From Lachnospiraceae bacterium (GTDB lineage Bacteria > Bacillota > Clostridia > Lachnospirales > Lachnospiraceae): a stretch of 52,654 nucleotides of DNA. The stretch covers positions 1 to 52,654 of the forward strand of contig JAILGS010000103.1 in NCBI GenBank assembly GCA_024696615.1, read 5' to 3'. Within the stretch, counting starts at the first letter, position 1. Each line of letters starts with the position of its first letter. Of this stretch, positions 1 to 10,100 are shown piece after piece. The notes beneath the pieces are model-generated. The model was not told where the DNA came from. It ran no database searches and saw only the letters and a program-made list of their open reading frames with translations. A program made the translations under genes and the position numbers.

Positions 1-11
1 TGACAAACTAT

Positions 12-135
12 ACTCAGTCGGGGTACAAGCTCCGACTGAGTTAAACGCTCCGCGAGGATGCGCACGGATTCGGACAGGAATTTGTCTGCTGAAGCAGACC
101 CGAATCCGGCGCGCAAGACTCGCGAGCGAGTCTTG
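12..135. repeat. three consecutive hairpins upstream of addB
   Basis: Three inverted repeats lie end to end. The first is a perfect 10-bp stem (12-21 with 32-41). The second has an outer 9-bp stem (65-73 with 100-108) enclosing a 7-bp stem (84-90 with 93-99). The third is a perfect 10-bp stem with a 2-base spacer (114-123 with 126-135). The stretch is more GC-rich than the genes beside it. None is followed by a clear T-tract, so simple terminators are unlikely, although the first could end a gene left of the window. No ORF and no convincing promoter are visible here. Confidence 0.7.
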
Positions 136-164
136 ACTATCCAAATAAGAAAGGTAGCAATCAT

Positions 165-3100
165 ATGGCATTACAATATCTTCTCGGTTCTTCCGGAAGC
201 GGTAAAACCACAAGATTATATGAACAATTGATTCAAGAAGCGGTGGCTAATCCAACCGGACGTTATTTAGTAATCGTTCCGGAGCAGTTTACCATGAGTA
301 CCCAGGCGCAGATTGTCCGTCTGCATCCCAACCACGGTACCTTTAATATTGATATTGTAAGCTTTCCCAGACTGGCTCATAAGGTTTTTGGAGAGTTGGG
401 AACCAAGACGGGAAAGGTCCTTGCAGATACCGGTAAGAGCCTTTTAATCCGAAAAGTACTCTCCGAAGAAGAGGAGGAGCTAAAAAGCTTTAAGCGCCAT
501 ATTCATCAGGCGGGATTTGTGGAAGAAGTAAAATCCGCCATCTCCGAGATGTTACAGTATGGTGTAACCAGCGATACCCTGCGGGAAGTGGCAGGAACGG
601 AGGAAGTGGGAAAAAAGAAGGTATTAAGTCAGAAATTAGTAGATCTTGCCCACTGTTATGATGGATTTCGAAAGGAAGTGGAAGATCGCTATATTGCCAG
701 TGAAGAGGTGTTGGATCTTCTGGCACAGGTGGCAGAAAACTCCAAGTTATTGGACTGTGATGTGATCACCTTAGATGGATTTACGGGATTTACTCCGGTA
801 CAGTATCGATTGATTGAGAAATTATTAAAAAAAGCGAAGAATCTTCGGGTGGTGCTTACCATGGATGCTACTGCCATCCGGGAAAAGAATATTCACCGGG
901 GAATGGAAGAGTTATTTGCCTTAAGTAAGGATACCATGGCTAAACTGGGGAATCTTGCAAGAAATCTGGATATTCCGGAAGAAGTATATTCTCTGTCGAA
1001 AAAGGATGAGGCGCCTGTGCGCTTATGCGACAGTCCATCCCTGCAATTTCTTGAAGCACATTTGTTCCGAAATGACGGAGCACGCTATGAAAAAGACTGT
1101 GACATTCACATCTATGAGGCGGATTTTGCCAGGGATGAAGTGGCCTACACCATCGCCACCATGAAGCAGTTAATTCATGATAAGAAGTACCATTATCGGG
1201 ATTTTGCCATTGTAACCGCGGGACTTGACGGCTATGCCCAGACCTTTGCGAATCTGTTAAAGCAGAATCAGATTCCGGTCTTCTTAGACTATAAACGGTC
1301 CCTTCTTGGAAATCCTGCTTCCAATCTATTAAGAGCCGGATGCCGGTTAGTGGAAGAGAATTTTTCTTATGAAAGCGTCTTTACCATGTTAAAGACGGGG
1401 CTTATGAATTTTAAGCAGGATGATGTGGATCAGTTAGAGAATTACTGCCTTGCCACGGGACTGCGGGGATACACCCGCTATGCCAAGGAATGGACGACAA
1501 AGACCAAGGTCATTCGACGGGGGGAGAGCTTTTTTAAGAATTTAGAACTTTCCCGAAAGAAATTGGTTAAGATGATTAGCCCATTCTATCAGGCCATGAA
1601 GAAGGCCAAGACCGTGGAGGACTATGTGGATGGGTTGTATCTGCTGATGGATGAACTGCATCTGGAGGTGCAGTTGGAAAAATTAGCAGAGTCCTATGGG
1701 GACGCCCGACCGGACCTTTTTGGAGAATATTCCCAGGTATATGACAAGATCGTGGATATGTTGGAGCAGTTTGTCAGTCTTCTTGGAACGGAAAAGATGG
1801 ACATTACCTGTTTTCGAGAAATCCTTGAAGCAGGTCTTGGGGAATTAAAAGTGGGTCTGATCCCACAGATGCAGGATGCTGTTGTGGTGGGTGATTTAGA
1901 GCGAACCCGATTAGAACAGGTGAAGGTTCTCTTTATTGTGGGAGCCAATGATGATGTGATTCCTAAAAAGAATGGGGGAAGTGGTGTTCTTTCCGATTTT
2001 GATAAGGAAGTATTAAAGGGGCATTCCATCGAGTTATCCCTACCTGCCAGGGAACAGGGCTTTATCCAGCGTTTTTACCTCTATCAGATTATGACAAAAC
2101 CGTCGGATGCTTTGTATTTAACCTATTCCAAGATGAGTAATGAGGGAAGGAGCAAGCGCCGGTCCTATCTGATCTTTGAATTGTTACGGATGTTTTCTAA
2201 GTGCACCATTGCAAGTGCAAGCCAGATGGATGGAAGGCTTTCTTTGGTTTCCATTCCGAAGGCTAATCTTACCTATTCCTGGGTGGAGAAGGAAAGTATT
2301 GGTGAGGATAGTGCCAAAGAATTATATGGGGAGGATTTTCAGACCCATATTACGGGAATGGAGAAATTCGCGTCCTGTGCATTTGCCCATTTCCTTCAAT
2401 ATGGCCTAAAGCTGGAGGAGAGGGAACTTTATGAAGTGGGGATGAATGATTTAGGAACCCTCTACCATGACTGTTTAGAGTCCTTTACGAAACCACTCAT
2501 TGAAGAAAAGCGTTCCTTTACGGATCTTACCGAGGAGGAGCGAAAAGACATGGTGCATTACCATGTGGAGAAGGTGTTAGAGGACTTTGGTGGGGATCTT
2601 TTTACTTCCACCAATCGTCGCATGTACATGACCAAGCGCCTGGAAGAGCGGGTAAATCGAACCATCTGGGCTGTGACGGAGCAGCTTAAGAAGGGACTTT
2701 TTGTGCCAGTGAAGGTGGAAGAGGAGTTCTTTTTAGGAGAGATCTTAAAGGGGCGAATCGACCGAATTGATCTCTGCGACCGGGGGGATACCCTGTATTT
2801 TAAGGTGATCGATTATAAGACGGGTTCGGCAGAATTTTCCCTGGACCAGACCTATTATGGCTTAAAGATTCAGCTATTAACCTATATGAATGCGGTATTA
2901 AAAGAAGAGCGAAAGCTCCATCCGGAAAAGAAGGTGGTTCCTGCGGGAATGTTCTATTATCACATTCAGGATCCTTTCGTGGAGGAAAAGAGCAGTCTGG
3001 AAGAAGTACGGATGGACCAGCTTTTGAAATTGCGCTTAGATGGCGTCGTGAACAGTGATCCGGAAGTGGTGGAACTGATGGATCAGGAAAAGAAGGGGGA

Positions 3101-3437
3101 TTCCATCGCAATTCCTGTGAAATTTAAAAAAGAAGGCACCTATGACTTAAGTGAAAAGCGGGATTTATCCACGGAACGCATGAATCTTCTTGGAGATTAT
3201 GTGATGGATGGGATCCATAAGAATTATGAGAAAGTGTTACAGGGTGAGGTTTCTAAAAATCCTTACCAATTACAAAGTAAAAAGGCATGTACCTATTGTA
3301 ATTTCCGCTCCATCTGCGGATTTGACGAAAAGCATGCCAAGTATCGTACCTTACCAACCTTAAGTAATGATGAGATTTGGAGGAATATCGAAACATGGCA
3401 GACAAGCCACAATGGACAAGAGAACAACAACGAGTAA
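165..3437 (+). CDS. addB: AddB, ATP-dependent helicase/nuclease subunit B
   Basis: Subunit B of the AddAB helicase-nuclease, which resects double-strand DNA ends and loads the recombinase at Chi-like sites; it is the Gram-positive counterpart of RecBCD. The 1090-residue product opens with a P-loop (GSSGSGKT, residues 8-15). A RecB-like nuclease core appears as GRIDRID followed by IDYKTG, with D883 and K885 as likely active-site residues. Four cysteines (C738, C1042, C1045, C1051) match the spacing of the AddB iron-sulfur cluster that pins the nuclease domain. Start ATG 165 follows an AAGG-type ribosome site. The 3' end overlaps addA, so translation is probably coupled. Family identity is very secure. 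Confidence 0.97.
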   Translation: MALQYLLGSSGSGKTTRLYEQLIQEAVANPTGRYLVIVPEQFTMSTQAQIVRLHPNHGTFNIDIVSFPRLAHKVFGELGTKTGKVLADTGKSLLIRKVLSEEEEELKSFKRHIHQAGFVEEVKSAISEMLQYGVTSDTLREVAGTEEVGKKKVLSQKLVDLAHCYDGFRKEVEDRYIASEEVLDLLAQVAENSKLLDCDVITLDGFTGFTPVQYRLIEKLLKKAKNLRVVLTMDATAIREKNIHRGMEELFALSKDTMAKLGNLARNLDIPEEVYSLSKKDEAPVRLCDSPSLQFLEAHLFRNDGARYEKDCDIHIYEADFARDEVAYTIATMKQLIHDKKYHYRDFAIVTAGLDGYAQTFANLLKQNQIPVFLDYKRSLLGNPASNLLRAGCRLVEENFSYESVFTMLKTGLMNFKQDDVDQLENYCLATGLRGYTRYAKEWTTKTKVIRRGESFFKNLELSRKKLVKMISPFYQAMKKAKTVEDYVDGLYLLMDELHLEVQLEKLAESYGDARPDLFGEYSQVYDKIVDMLEQFVSLLGTEKMDITCFREILEAGLGELKVGLIPQMQDAVVVGDLERTRLEQVKVLFIVGANDDVIPKKNGGSGVLSDFDKEVLKGHSIELSLPAREQGFIQRFYLYQIMTKPSDALYLTYSKMSNEGRSKRRSYLIFELLRMFSKCTIASASQMDGRLSLVSIPKANLTYSWVEKESIGEDSAKELYGEDFQTHITGMEKFASCAFAHFLQYGLKLEERELYEVGMNDLGTLYHDCLESFTKPLIEEKRSFTDLTEEERKDMVHYHVEKVLEDFGGDLFTSTNRRMYMTKRLEERVNRTIWAVTEQLKKGLFVPVKVEEEFFLGEILKGRIDRIDLCDRGDTLYFKVIDYKTGSAEFSLDQTYYGLKIQLLTYMNAVLKEERKLHPEKKVVPAGMFYYHIQDPFVEEKSSLEEVRMDQLLKLRLDGVVNSDPEVVELMDQEKKGDSIAIPVKFKKEGTYDLSEKRDLSTERMNLLGDYVMDGIHKNYEKVLQGEVSKNPYQLQSKKACTYCNFRSICGFDEKHAKYRTLPTLSNDEIWRNIETWQTSHNGQENNNE

Positions 3438-6400
3438 TCGAAGAACATGGAAAGAATATTCTGGTATCCGCCGCCGCAGGTTCTGGTAAAACAGCAGTAC
3501 TTACGGAACGCATTGTGCAAATGCTTGAAAATCCCTCCCATCTTGTGGACGTGGATCATCTGGTGGTAGTAACCTTCACCCGTGCGGCAGCAGCAGAGAT
3601 GCGGGAGCGTATTGGCAATACTATTACGGAGCATATTGCAGAGCGGATGAGTAAGCCTAGAAGCGAAGAGCGTGACAGGATTGTGACACATTTGCATCGG
3701 CAAAGCACCCTGTTACATCAGGCGCCCATTACCACCATTGACAGCTTCTGTCTGAATATTTTACGAAGCTATCATGAATCCATTGATTTAGATCCTTCCT
3801 TCCGTGTGGGGGATGGGAATGAATTGGCGCTTTTAGAGCAGGATGCCATGAATGAATTGATGGAGGAGTATTATTCTTCAGGACGGGAGGATTTTCTTCA
3901 TCTGGTGGAATGTCTGGCTCCGGAGCGTACGGATGAGAAGGTGGAATACTATATTCAAGCGCTTTACAAGGCTTCCCAGAGTATGCCATGGCCCAAGAAG
4001 TGGTTGGATTCCTGTGCCGCAGTGTACCATCCAAGGACCATGAAGGAGTTAAAGGCGTCCCGGGTTTTTCAGGAAAGTATTGAATGGATGCGAGAGGAAG
4101 CCTGGGATTTAGAGGGGCTTTTACAGGATGCCTTAAAGATTGCCTCAGATCCGGAAGGGTCGGAGAAGTATGTTACGGTGTTCGAGGCCTGGTTAGAGCA
4201 GGTGGATGGCATGACCAAGGCTGGGGATGTGGTGGATTTTCTAAAGTGTGCCAAGGAGTTTGACATGGTTCAATTCCCGAAGGGAAAGACTTCGGTACCA
4301 CCCCATCAGAAGGCGGCCATGAAGGAAATTCGGGATGTGGTCAAGGCACGGATCGAATTTTATCGGAGCTTGGAAGCCACCATGAAGGATACGGTGTATG
4401 GCAGTGAGGACTGCTCTTTTTTAGCACCACTGCGGGAACAGGTGGATCTGTATGTGGAGTTAGTAAAGCGCTATGGGGAAATCTTTTCGCGAATCAAAGC
4501 TTCTCGCGGCATCGTGGATTTTAGTGATATTGAGCATCTGGCCCTTCAGGTGTTAATGCATATGGAGGGGGAGGAGAAGGTATATCATTCCGTGGCGGAT
4601 GAACTTTCGGCCTATTATGAGGAAATCCTCATTGATGAATATCAGGATAGCAATAATGTGCAGGAATGGATCCTTACGGCGATTTCCAAGGAGCGCTTTG
4701 GAAAGCATAATCTCTTTATGGTGGGGGATGTGAAGCAGAGTATATATCGCTTCCGTATGGCCAATCCGGAATTATTTAAGGAAAAGTACCATACTTACCG
4801 GGAAGATGGTAGGGATGGAAATTTAAAGATTGAACTGAAGGCGAATTTTAGAAGCCGTGCCACCATTCTTGAGGCCACCAATGACGTATTCTTAGAAGTG
4901 ATGAAGGAAAGCTTCGGTGGCGTGGTATATGATCAACAGACCAAATTATATCCTATGGCTACATTTGCGAAAAGACCACAGGAAGAGACTCCTTGCGAAC
5001 TGATCCTTATTCAGGAGGATGAGGAGAAGTTTCAAAATGGTCTTGAGGCAGAAGGCGTCTATATTGCGAAAAGAATTCAGAAACTGGTGTCCGATCCCGA
5101 CTATACCGTGTGGGATAAGAAGGAGAAATGCTATCGTGGCGTGCAGTTTCGGGATATTGTGATCTTGATGCGTGGCGTGAAGGATGTGGCCCAGGAATAT
5201 GTGAAGATTTTTTCTAAAAATGGGGTTCCGGCGATTACGGAGTCGAAATTTGGATATTTTGATACCTATGAGGTGAGCGTGGTCTGCAATCTTCTTCGGA
5301 TCATCGACAATCCAAGGCAGGATATTGCCCTTGCAAGTGTTCTTTCTTCTTATTTTGGAGGGATGAATGCGAAGGATCTGGCAAAGCTTGTAGCCAAGGA
5401 CCATGACACGCTTTATGAGGCCCTTAAAAAATCCAAGGCGAAAAAGGCCCTGGCTTTTATGAAGAAACTGCAGGAATATCGCATGGAAGCCAGATCTTCC
5501 ACCACCCAGGAACTGTTGTGGCATCTGATCTATGATTCCGGATACTATGATTATCTTGGAACCATGCCCACTGCCATGCAGAAAAAAGCCAATGTGGATT
5601 TATTGATCGAGTTTTCTAAAACCTATGAAAGTACCAGTTTACAGGGATTATTTGACTTTATTCGCTATATTGACCGGATTCGAAAAGAAGAAGCGGAAAG
5701 TATGGGGGAGGCGTCTCTAAATAGTGAAACCGACGATGTGGTGCGGATTATGACCATTCATAAGAGTAAGGGTCTGGAATTTCCTGTGGTCTTTTTAGCC
5801 AATACGGGAAAGTCCTTCCAATTCCCTACGGAAAAGGAAAAGATGCTTTTTGATATGGATTATGGTGTGGCTCCACTGCGATATCATTTGGACCGTAGAA
5901 CCAAGGAAACCACGATTTTCCGTAAAATATGGATGGAGAAGGAGCGAAAGGCTTCCATTCAGGAGGAGCAGCGCCTTCTTTACGTAGCCATGACCCGGGC
6001 CAAGGAGATGTTATTTATTACGGCCTCGGACAAATGTACTACAAAAATCCCAACCTTACAGGAAAAATATGGTCTTGATGGGAATGATTGCCATGCACCC
6101 TTATATGATGTGGAGTTAAGGAATATGTCCAGCTATCTGGAGATGATTGTGGGTGGACTTCGCACCAAGGGAAATCATGGGAAAGGAACCGTTCCAGAAC
6201 CCATGGTGGTGCGGGAGGTTACAAGTGACGAGGATACTTGGCCACAGGTTCCGAAGGATTGGTGCTATGTCAAGGAAAGTACTATGGAAGAACAGAAGAT
6301 AGCTGATTTTACCTATGAATATCCTTATGAGATTATCGCCATGCCGGTGAAGATGACCGTGTCCCAGATTAAACACCGTTGGCAGGTGGAAGAAGAGGAC

Positions 6401-7012
6401 GGGGGAAAGGCACTTGAGCCGGAAAATAATCTTTTCTTAAAGAGAAGAAGAAAGAAGAAGGAAAAGACCTTAGGAAAGAATGAAGGTGCACTTCGCGGAA
6501 CCGCCTTCCATACGGTCCTGGAATACTTAGATTACAACAGGATTCATACGAAGGAGGAGATCGAAGCACAGATCCGTGAACTCATTGCTACAAGTCGCCT
6601 AGAAGAGGAAGATTTTTCCAGGGTGGATGTGGACTTACTTCTGCAAATGTTACATACGCCCCTGGGAAAAGCCATGGAAGAAGCATATGCGGAAGGAAAG
6701 CTTTATCGGGAGAAGGAATTTGTTATGGGAATTCCTGCCAATGAGATTGATCCAACCTATGATGCAGGGCATATGATTGTGGTTCAGGGTGTGATTGATG
6801 CATATTTTTCCTATGGGAATGGAATCTGGTTAGTGGATTATAAATCCGATCAGGTGAGTCATGATGATGCCGGACGGGAGAAGTTAAAAGAGCGTCATGC
6901 CACACAGTTACACTGTTATGCCAAGGCTTGCGAGCAGATTTTAGGGCAAAAAGTTGTACGCGTTTCCATATTTTCTCTTGAACTTGGAGAAGAAATAAGG
7001 ATTCACGGCTAG
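3395..7012 (+). CDS. addA: AddA, ATP-dependent helicase/nuclease subunit A
   Basis: UvrD-type 3'-5' helicase and nuclease that forms the AddAB complex. The 1205-residue product shows a Walker A motif (AAAGSGKT, residues 26-33), helicase motif II as DEYQD (414-418), HKSKGLEF and YVAMTRAKE helicase motifs, and a C-terminal nuclease motif VDYKSD near residue 1148. I chose ATG 3395 because GGAGG lies at 3379-3383, 11 bases upstream. An in-frame TTG at 3377 would add six residues but overlaps that ribosome site. The gene overlaps addB by 43 bases. No terminator directly follows; a new promoter appears for the next gene. Confidence 0.97.
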   Translation: MADKPQWTREQQRVIEEHGKNILVSAAAGSGKTAVLTERIVQMLENPSHLVDVDHLVVVTFTRAAAAEMRERIGNTITEHIAERMSKPRSEERDRIVTHLHRQSTLLHQAPITTIDSFCLNILRSYHESIDLDPSFRVGDGNELALLEQDAMNELMEEYYSSGREDFLHLVECLAPERTDEKVEYYIQALYKASQSMPWPKKWLDSCAAVYHPRTMKELKASRVFQESIEWMREEAWDLEGLLQDALKIASDPEGSEKYVTVFEAWLEQVDGMTKAGDVVDFLKCAKEFDMVQFPKGKTSVPPHQKAAMKEIRDVVKARIEFYRSLEATMKDTVYGSEDCSFLAPLREQVDLYVELVKRYGEIFSRIKASRGIVDFSDIEHLALQVLMHMEGEEKVYHSVADELSAYYEEILIDEYQDSNNVQEWILTAISKERFGKHNLFMVGDVKQSIYRFRMANPELFKEKYHTYREDGRDGNLKIELKANFRSRATILEATNDVFLEVMKESFGGVVYDQQTKLYPMATFAKRPQEETPCELILIQEDEEKFQNGLEAEGVYIAKRIQKLVSDPDYTVWDKKEKCYRGVQFRDIVILMRGVKDVAQEYVKIFSKNGVPAITESKFGYFDTYEVSVVCNLLRIIDNPRQDIALASVLSSYFGGMNAKDLAKLVAKDHDTLYEALKKSKAKKALAFMKKLQEYRMEARSSTTQELLWHLIYDSGYYDYLGTMPTAMQKKANVDLLIEFSKTYESTSLQGLFDFIRYIDRIRKEEAESMGEASLNSETDDVVRIMTIHKSKGLEFPVVFLANTGKSFQFPTEKEKMLFDMDYGVAPLRYHLDRRTKETTIFRKIWMEKERKASIQEEQRLLYVAMTRAKEMLFITASDKCTTKIPTLQEKYGLDGNDCHAPLYDVELRNMSSYLEMIVGGLRTKGNHGKGTVPEPMVVREVTSDEDTWPQVPKDWCYVKESTMEEQKIADFTYEYPYEIIAMPVKMTVSQIKHRWQVEEEDGGKALEPENNLFLKRRRKKKEKTLGKNEGALRGTAFHTVLEYLDYNRIHTKEEIEAQIRELIATSRLEEEDFSRVDVDLLLQMLHTPLGKAMEEAYAEGKLYREKEFVMGIPANEIDPTYDAGHMIVVQGVIDAYFSYGNGIWLVDYKSDQVSHDDAGREKLKERHATQLHCYAKACEQILGQKVVRVSIFSLELGEEIRIHG

Positions 7013-7028
7013 AAAATACAATTCAAGT

Positions 7029-7057
7029 TTGCATTCACGTGGATAATATGATAAAAT
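7029..7057 (+). promoter_or_regulatory. promoter for the 1694-residue protein
   Basis: The -35 is TTGCAT (7029-7034), followed by a 17-base spacer and a -10 TAAAAT (7052-7057) preceded by TGa. Transcription would begin near 7064 and leave a leader of about 94 bases. The fit to the pattern seen before other genes in this window raises confidence. Confidence 0.65.
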
Positions 7058-7157
7058 AACGTAGTTAATTAGATAGTGATAGTCTGTCATTTTTGGCTAT
7101 TGCCATGTATTTTTGAATATTACCAAAAATATTTAGAAAGCACGGGGTGCATAGGGA

Positions 7158-10100
7158 ATGAATATTAAACGGAATTTTATATCAGTGGGAACTGCGTTAG
7201 TATTTTGCGCATTTGGACTTTATCAGTTAATGACTTTAACGAATATTTTGAACGCGAATAACCGCAATAATGGCGCAGGTTTATTCTTTGTAGGAACCAT
7301 GATTTTTATCGTTATGATGGTGGCTATGAAGTATACCTTTAAGCTCAACAATGTGCTTGAGGCCAATCCATTGTTAAAATATGCTGGAGCAGCGATTTCA
7401 ACTGCAGTATTCATTATCATTGCATTTGTTTTACGTGTGAACATGAAGGATGTTCTGGCATTTAACTTATCCAGAGAAGGTTTAGTCATCGTAGATATGC
7501 TTTTATGCTATGCGATTGCAAGATTCTTAAATCATTATGGATTTATTACCTTATTAACCTTATTAATGTGGCCATATTTTGTGGTATATCGTAATATCAC
7601 TCCAAGTGAATTACAGACATTAACATTTGCATTAGCAGGATATGCAGTAATGACTGGTATCTTATATGCATTACGCAGACGTCGTAATATAAAATACATT
7701 CTGATGGCAGTGATCATGCTGGCCACCATTGCATTTTTCTATATCTATATGCATAAGATGGGATTTACTTCCGTATATCATCCGGATGTAAAAGAGTATT
7801 TCCGTTCCTTTGAGAATGTATTCCGTTTTAGTAGTTCTTTTGAAACTTATTACTTTACGGTATTAGTTACATTTGCACTTGGTGCTACTGCATATATGGG
7901 ATTCTTTAATGCAACCAGTGCCAACTTGTTAACATCCTTTGCAGCTGTTGTTGTAATTTTCTTATCCTTTAATTACGATGCAGGTAATAAGTTTGTTATT
8001 TTCTTATATCCACTGTATGCAATTATTGCTTCCGGTATTTATGGTCCAAGACCACGATACATGGATGCGGAGATTGAATTAGGAGACAGTTTGGCAGGTG
8101 TTCGTTTTAAGAGTGGTGCAGAACAGTCCGAACTTACTTCCGTAGATAATTCCGAATTGGATAAGATTTTGGATGAGATTGATTCCCCTAACCGTTTTAG
8201 TACTGCTGCTAAGGTAGACATGAATAAGGTAAAGGCTCATGAGGAAGAAGATATTCCAATCGAGCTTCAGATGTATGACTCCATGGCAAGTAAACTTGCA
8301 GAGGATACCAAGAAGAAGGAAGAGGAAGAGGCCGCTGCCAATGCTGCTCGATTAGAAGAGGAGCGTAAGGCTGCAGAAGAAGCTGCCAGGTTAGAGGCAG
8401 AGCGTGAAGCTGCAGAACGTAAGGCAGAGGAAGAGCGTAGAGCAAGAGAAGAAGCTGCTCGATTAGAAGAAGAACGTAGATATCGTGAAGCGGAAGAGCG
8501 TAGAGAACGTGAGGCCGAAGAACGTAGAGCAAGAGAAGAAGCAGAGCGTAGAGCAAGAGAAGATCGTGATCGTCTTGCTGCCATTGAAGCCGCAGCGAAT
8601 GCAGTTCGTGAAGAGCGTATGGCAGCGGAGAAGGCTGCTGCAGAAGCGAAGGCAGAACGTCTTGCTGCTGAGAATGCTCGTTTAGAGCAGCAGAGAATCA
8701 AGGCTGAGGCAGAAGCTAAGATTGCAGAAGTTGCTGCGAAGGCAGAAGAAGTTAAGAGAACTGCTGCAGAAGCTACAGAGCGTGCAGAATCTGCTAAGAA
8801 TGCTGCTTTACTTGCTGAGAAGGCAGAGCGTGAGAGACAGGATGTTGAGATTTCAGCTACGAAGGCTGCTTTAGAGGAAGCTAAGAAGGCTGCCGCAGCT
8901 GCTGAAGCAGAACGTGCTGCAGCGATGGAAGCTTTAAAAGCTGCTCAGATGCAGGCACAGGCTGCCTTATCCGTTGTTGCTAAGGCGGACCAGAGCGGAA
9001 CCACCATAAACCTTCAGAAAGAGTTAAATAATGTGGTAAAAGAAGCGGATGTTGTTTCCAAGGAAGCTGTTCAGGAATTACAGAAGCTTGCAGAAGAAAC
9101 GGAAGCATTAGCTCAGGAGAAGGCTGAGGAAGTTGTAGAAGCTCCAGTGGAAGTAGTGGAAGAAGTTGTAGAAGAAGCTAGTGAAGCTGTAGAAGAAGCT
9201 GGTGAAGCTGTGGAGGAAGTTGTAGAGGCTCCTGTAGAAGCAGTGGAAGAAGCTGTAGAAGAAGCTGTTCAAGTTGCAGAAGCGGTTGAAGAAGCTCCAG
9301 TAGAAGAAGCACTTGAATTTGAAGCTGGGGATTACCTTGAGAATGAAGAAGAAACTGCTTTAGAAGAAGAGGAAGCAGTTGCGGATCTTGCAGCATTAGA
9401 TGGTGCAAGTGAATTCGATGTAGCTACCGGGGAGGAATCCTTAACCTTTGATGAGTCCGAAATAGAAGTAGAGCACTTAGAAGCATTAGAGGTGGATACA
9501 GAACCTGAACTTACGGAAGAAGAGAAGGCCGTTCGTGAACAGGCAAGACTTGTGGAAGAACAGAAGGCTGAAGCAGAGCGTAAGCTTGCTGAAATGGCAG
9601 AACGTGAAGCACAGATCTTAGCTGCTGCAGAGGAATTAAGAAAGCAGCGTGAAGAGTTCGAACGTATGGCTGCGGAAGCAGAAGCTGCTGAAAGAGCTGC
9701 GAAGTTAGAACAGGAAAGAATTGAAGCGGAACGTCTTGAGCGTGAGCGCTTAGAACGTGAAGAAGCAGAACGTTTAGAAAGAGAGCGAATCGAAGCAGAG
9801 CGCAGAGCTGCAGAAGAGGCTGCTCGTTTAGAGGCAGAGCGCTTAGAGCGTGAGCGTTTAGAAAGAGAAGAAGCAGAGCGTCTTGAGCGTGAGCGTATTG
9901 AAGCAGAGCGTAGAGCCGCTGAGGAAGCTGCCAGAGAAGCAGCAAGAATCGAAGCAGAGCGTAGAGCTGCAGAAGCTGCTGCGAAGCTTGCAGAAGCACA
10001 GAGAAAGGCTGCAGAAGAAGCTGCCAGACTTGCAGAAGAGGCTCGTAAGGCAGAGGAAGCTCGTAAGGCTGCAGAAGAGGCTGCCAGAATTGCAGCAGAG

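Noticed and set aside
3377-3394. TTG start for addA six codons upstream
   Set aside because: It overlaps the GGAGG that is well placed for ATG 3395.
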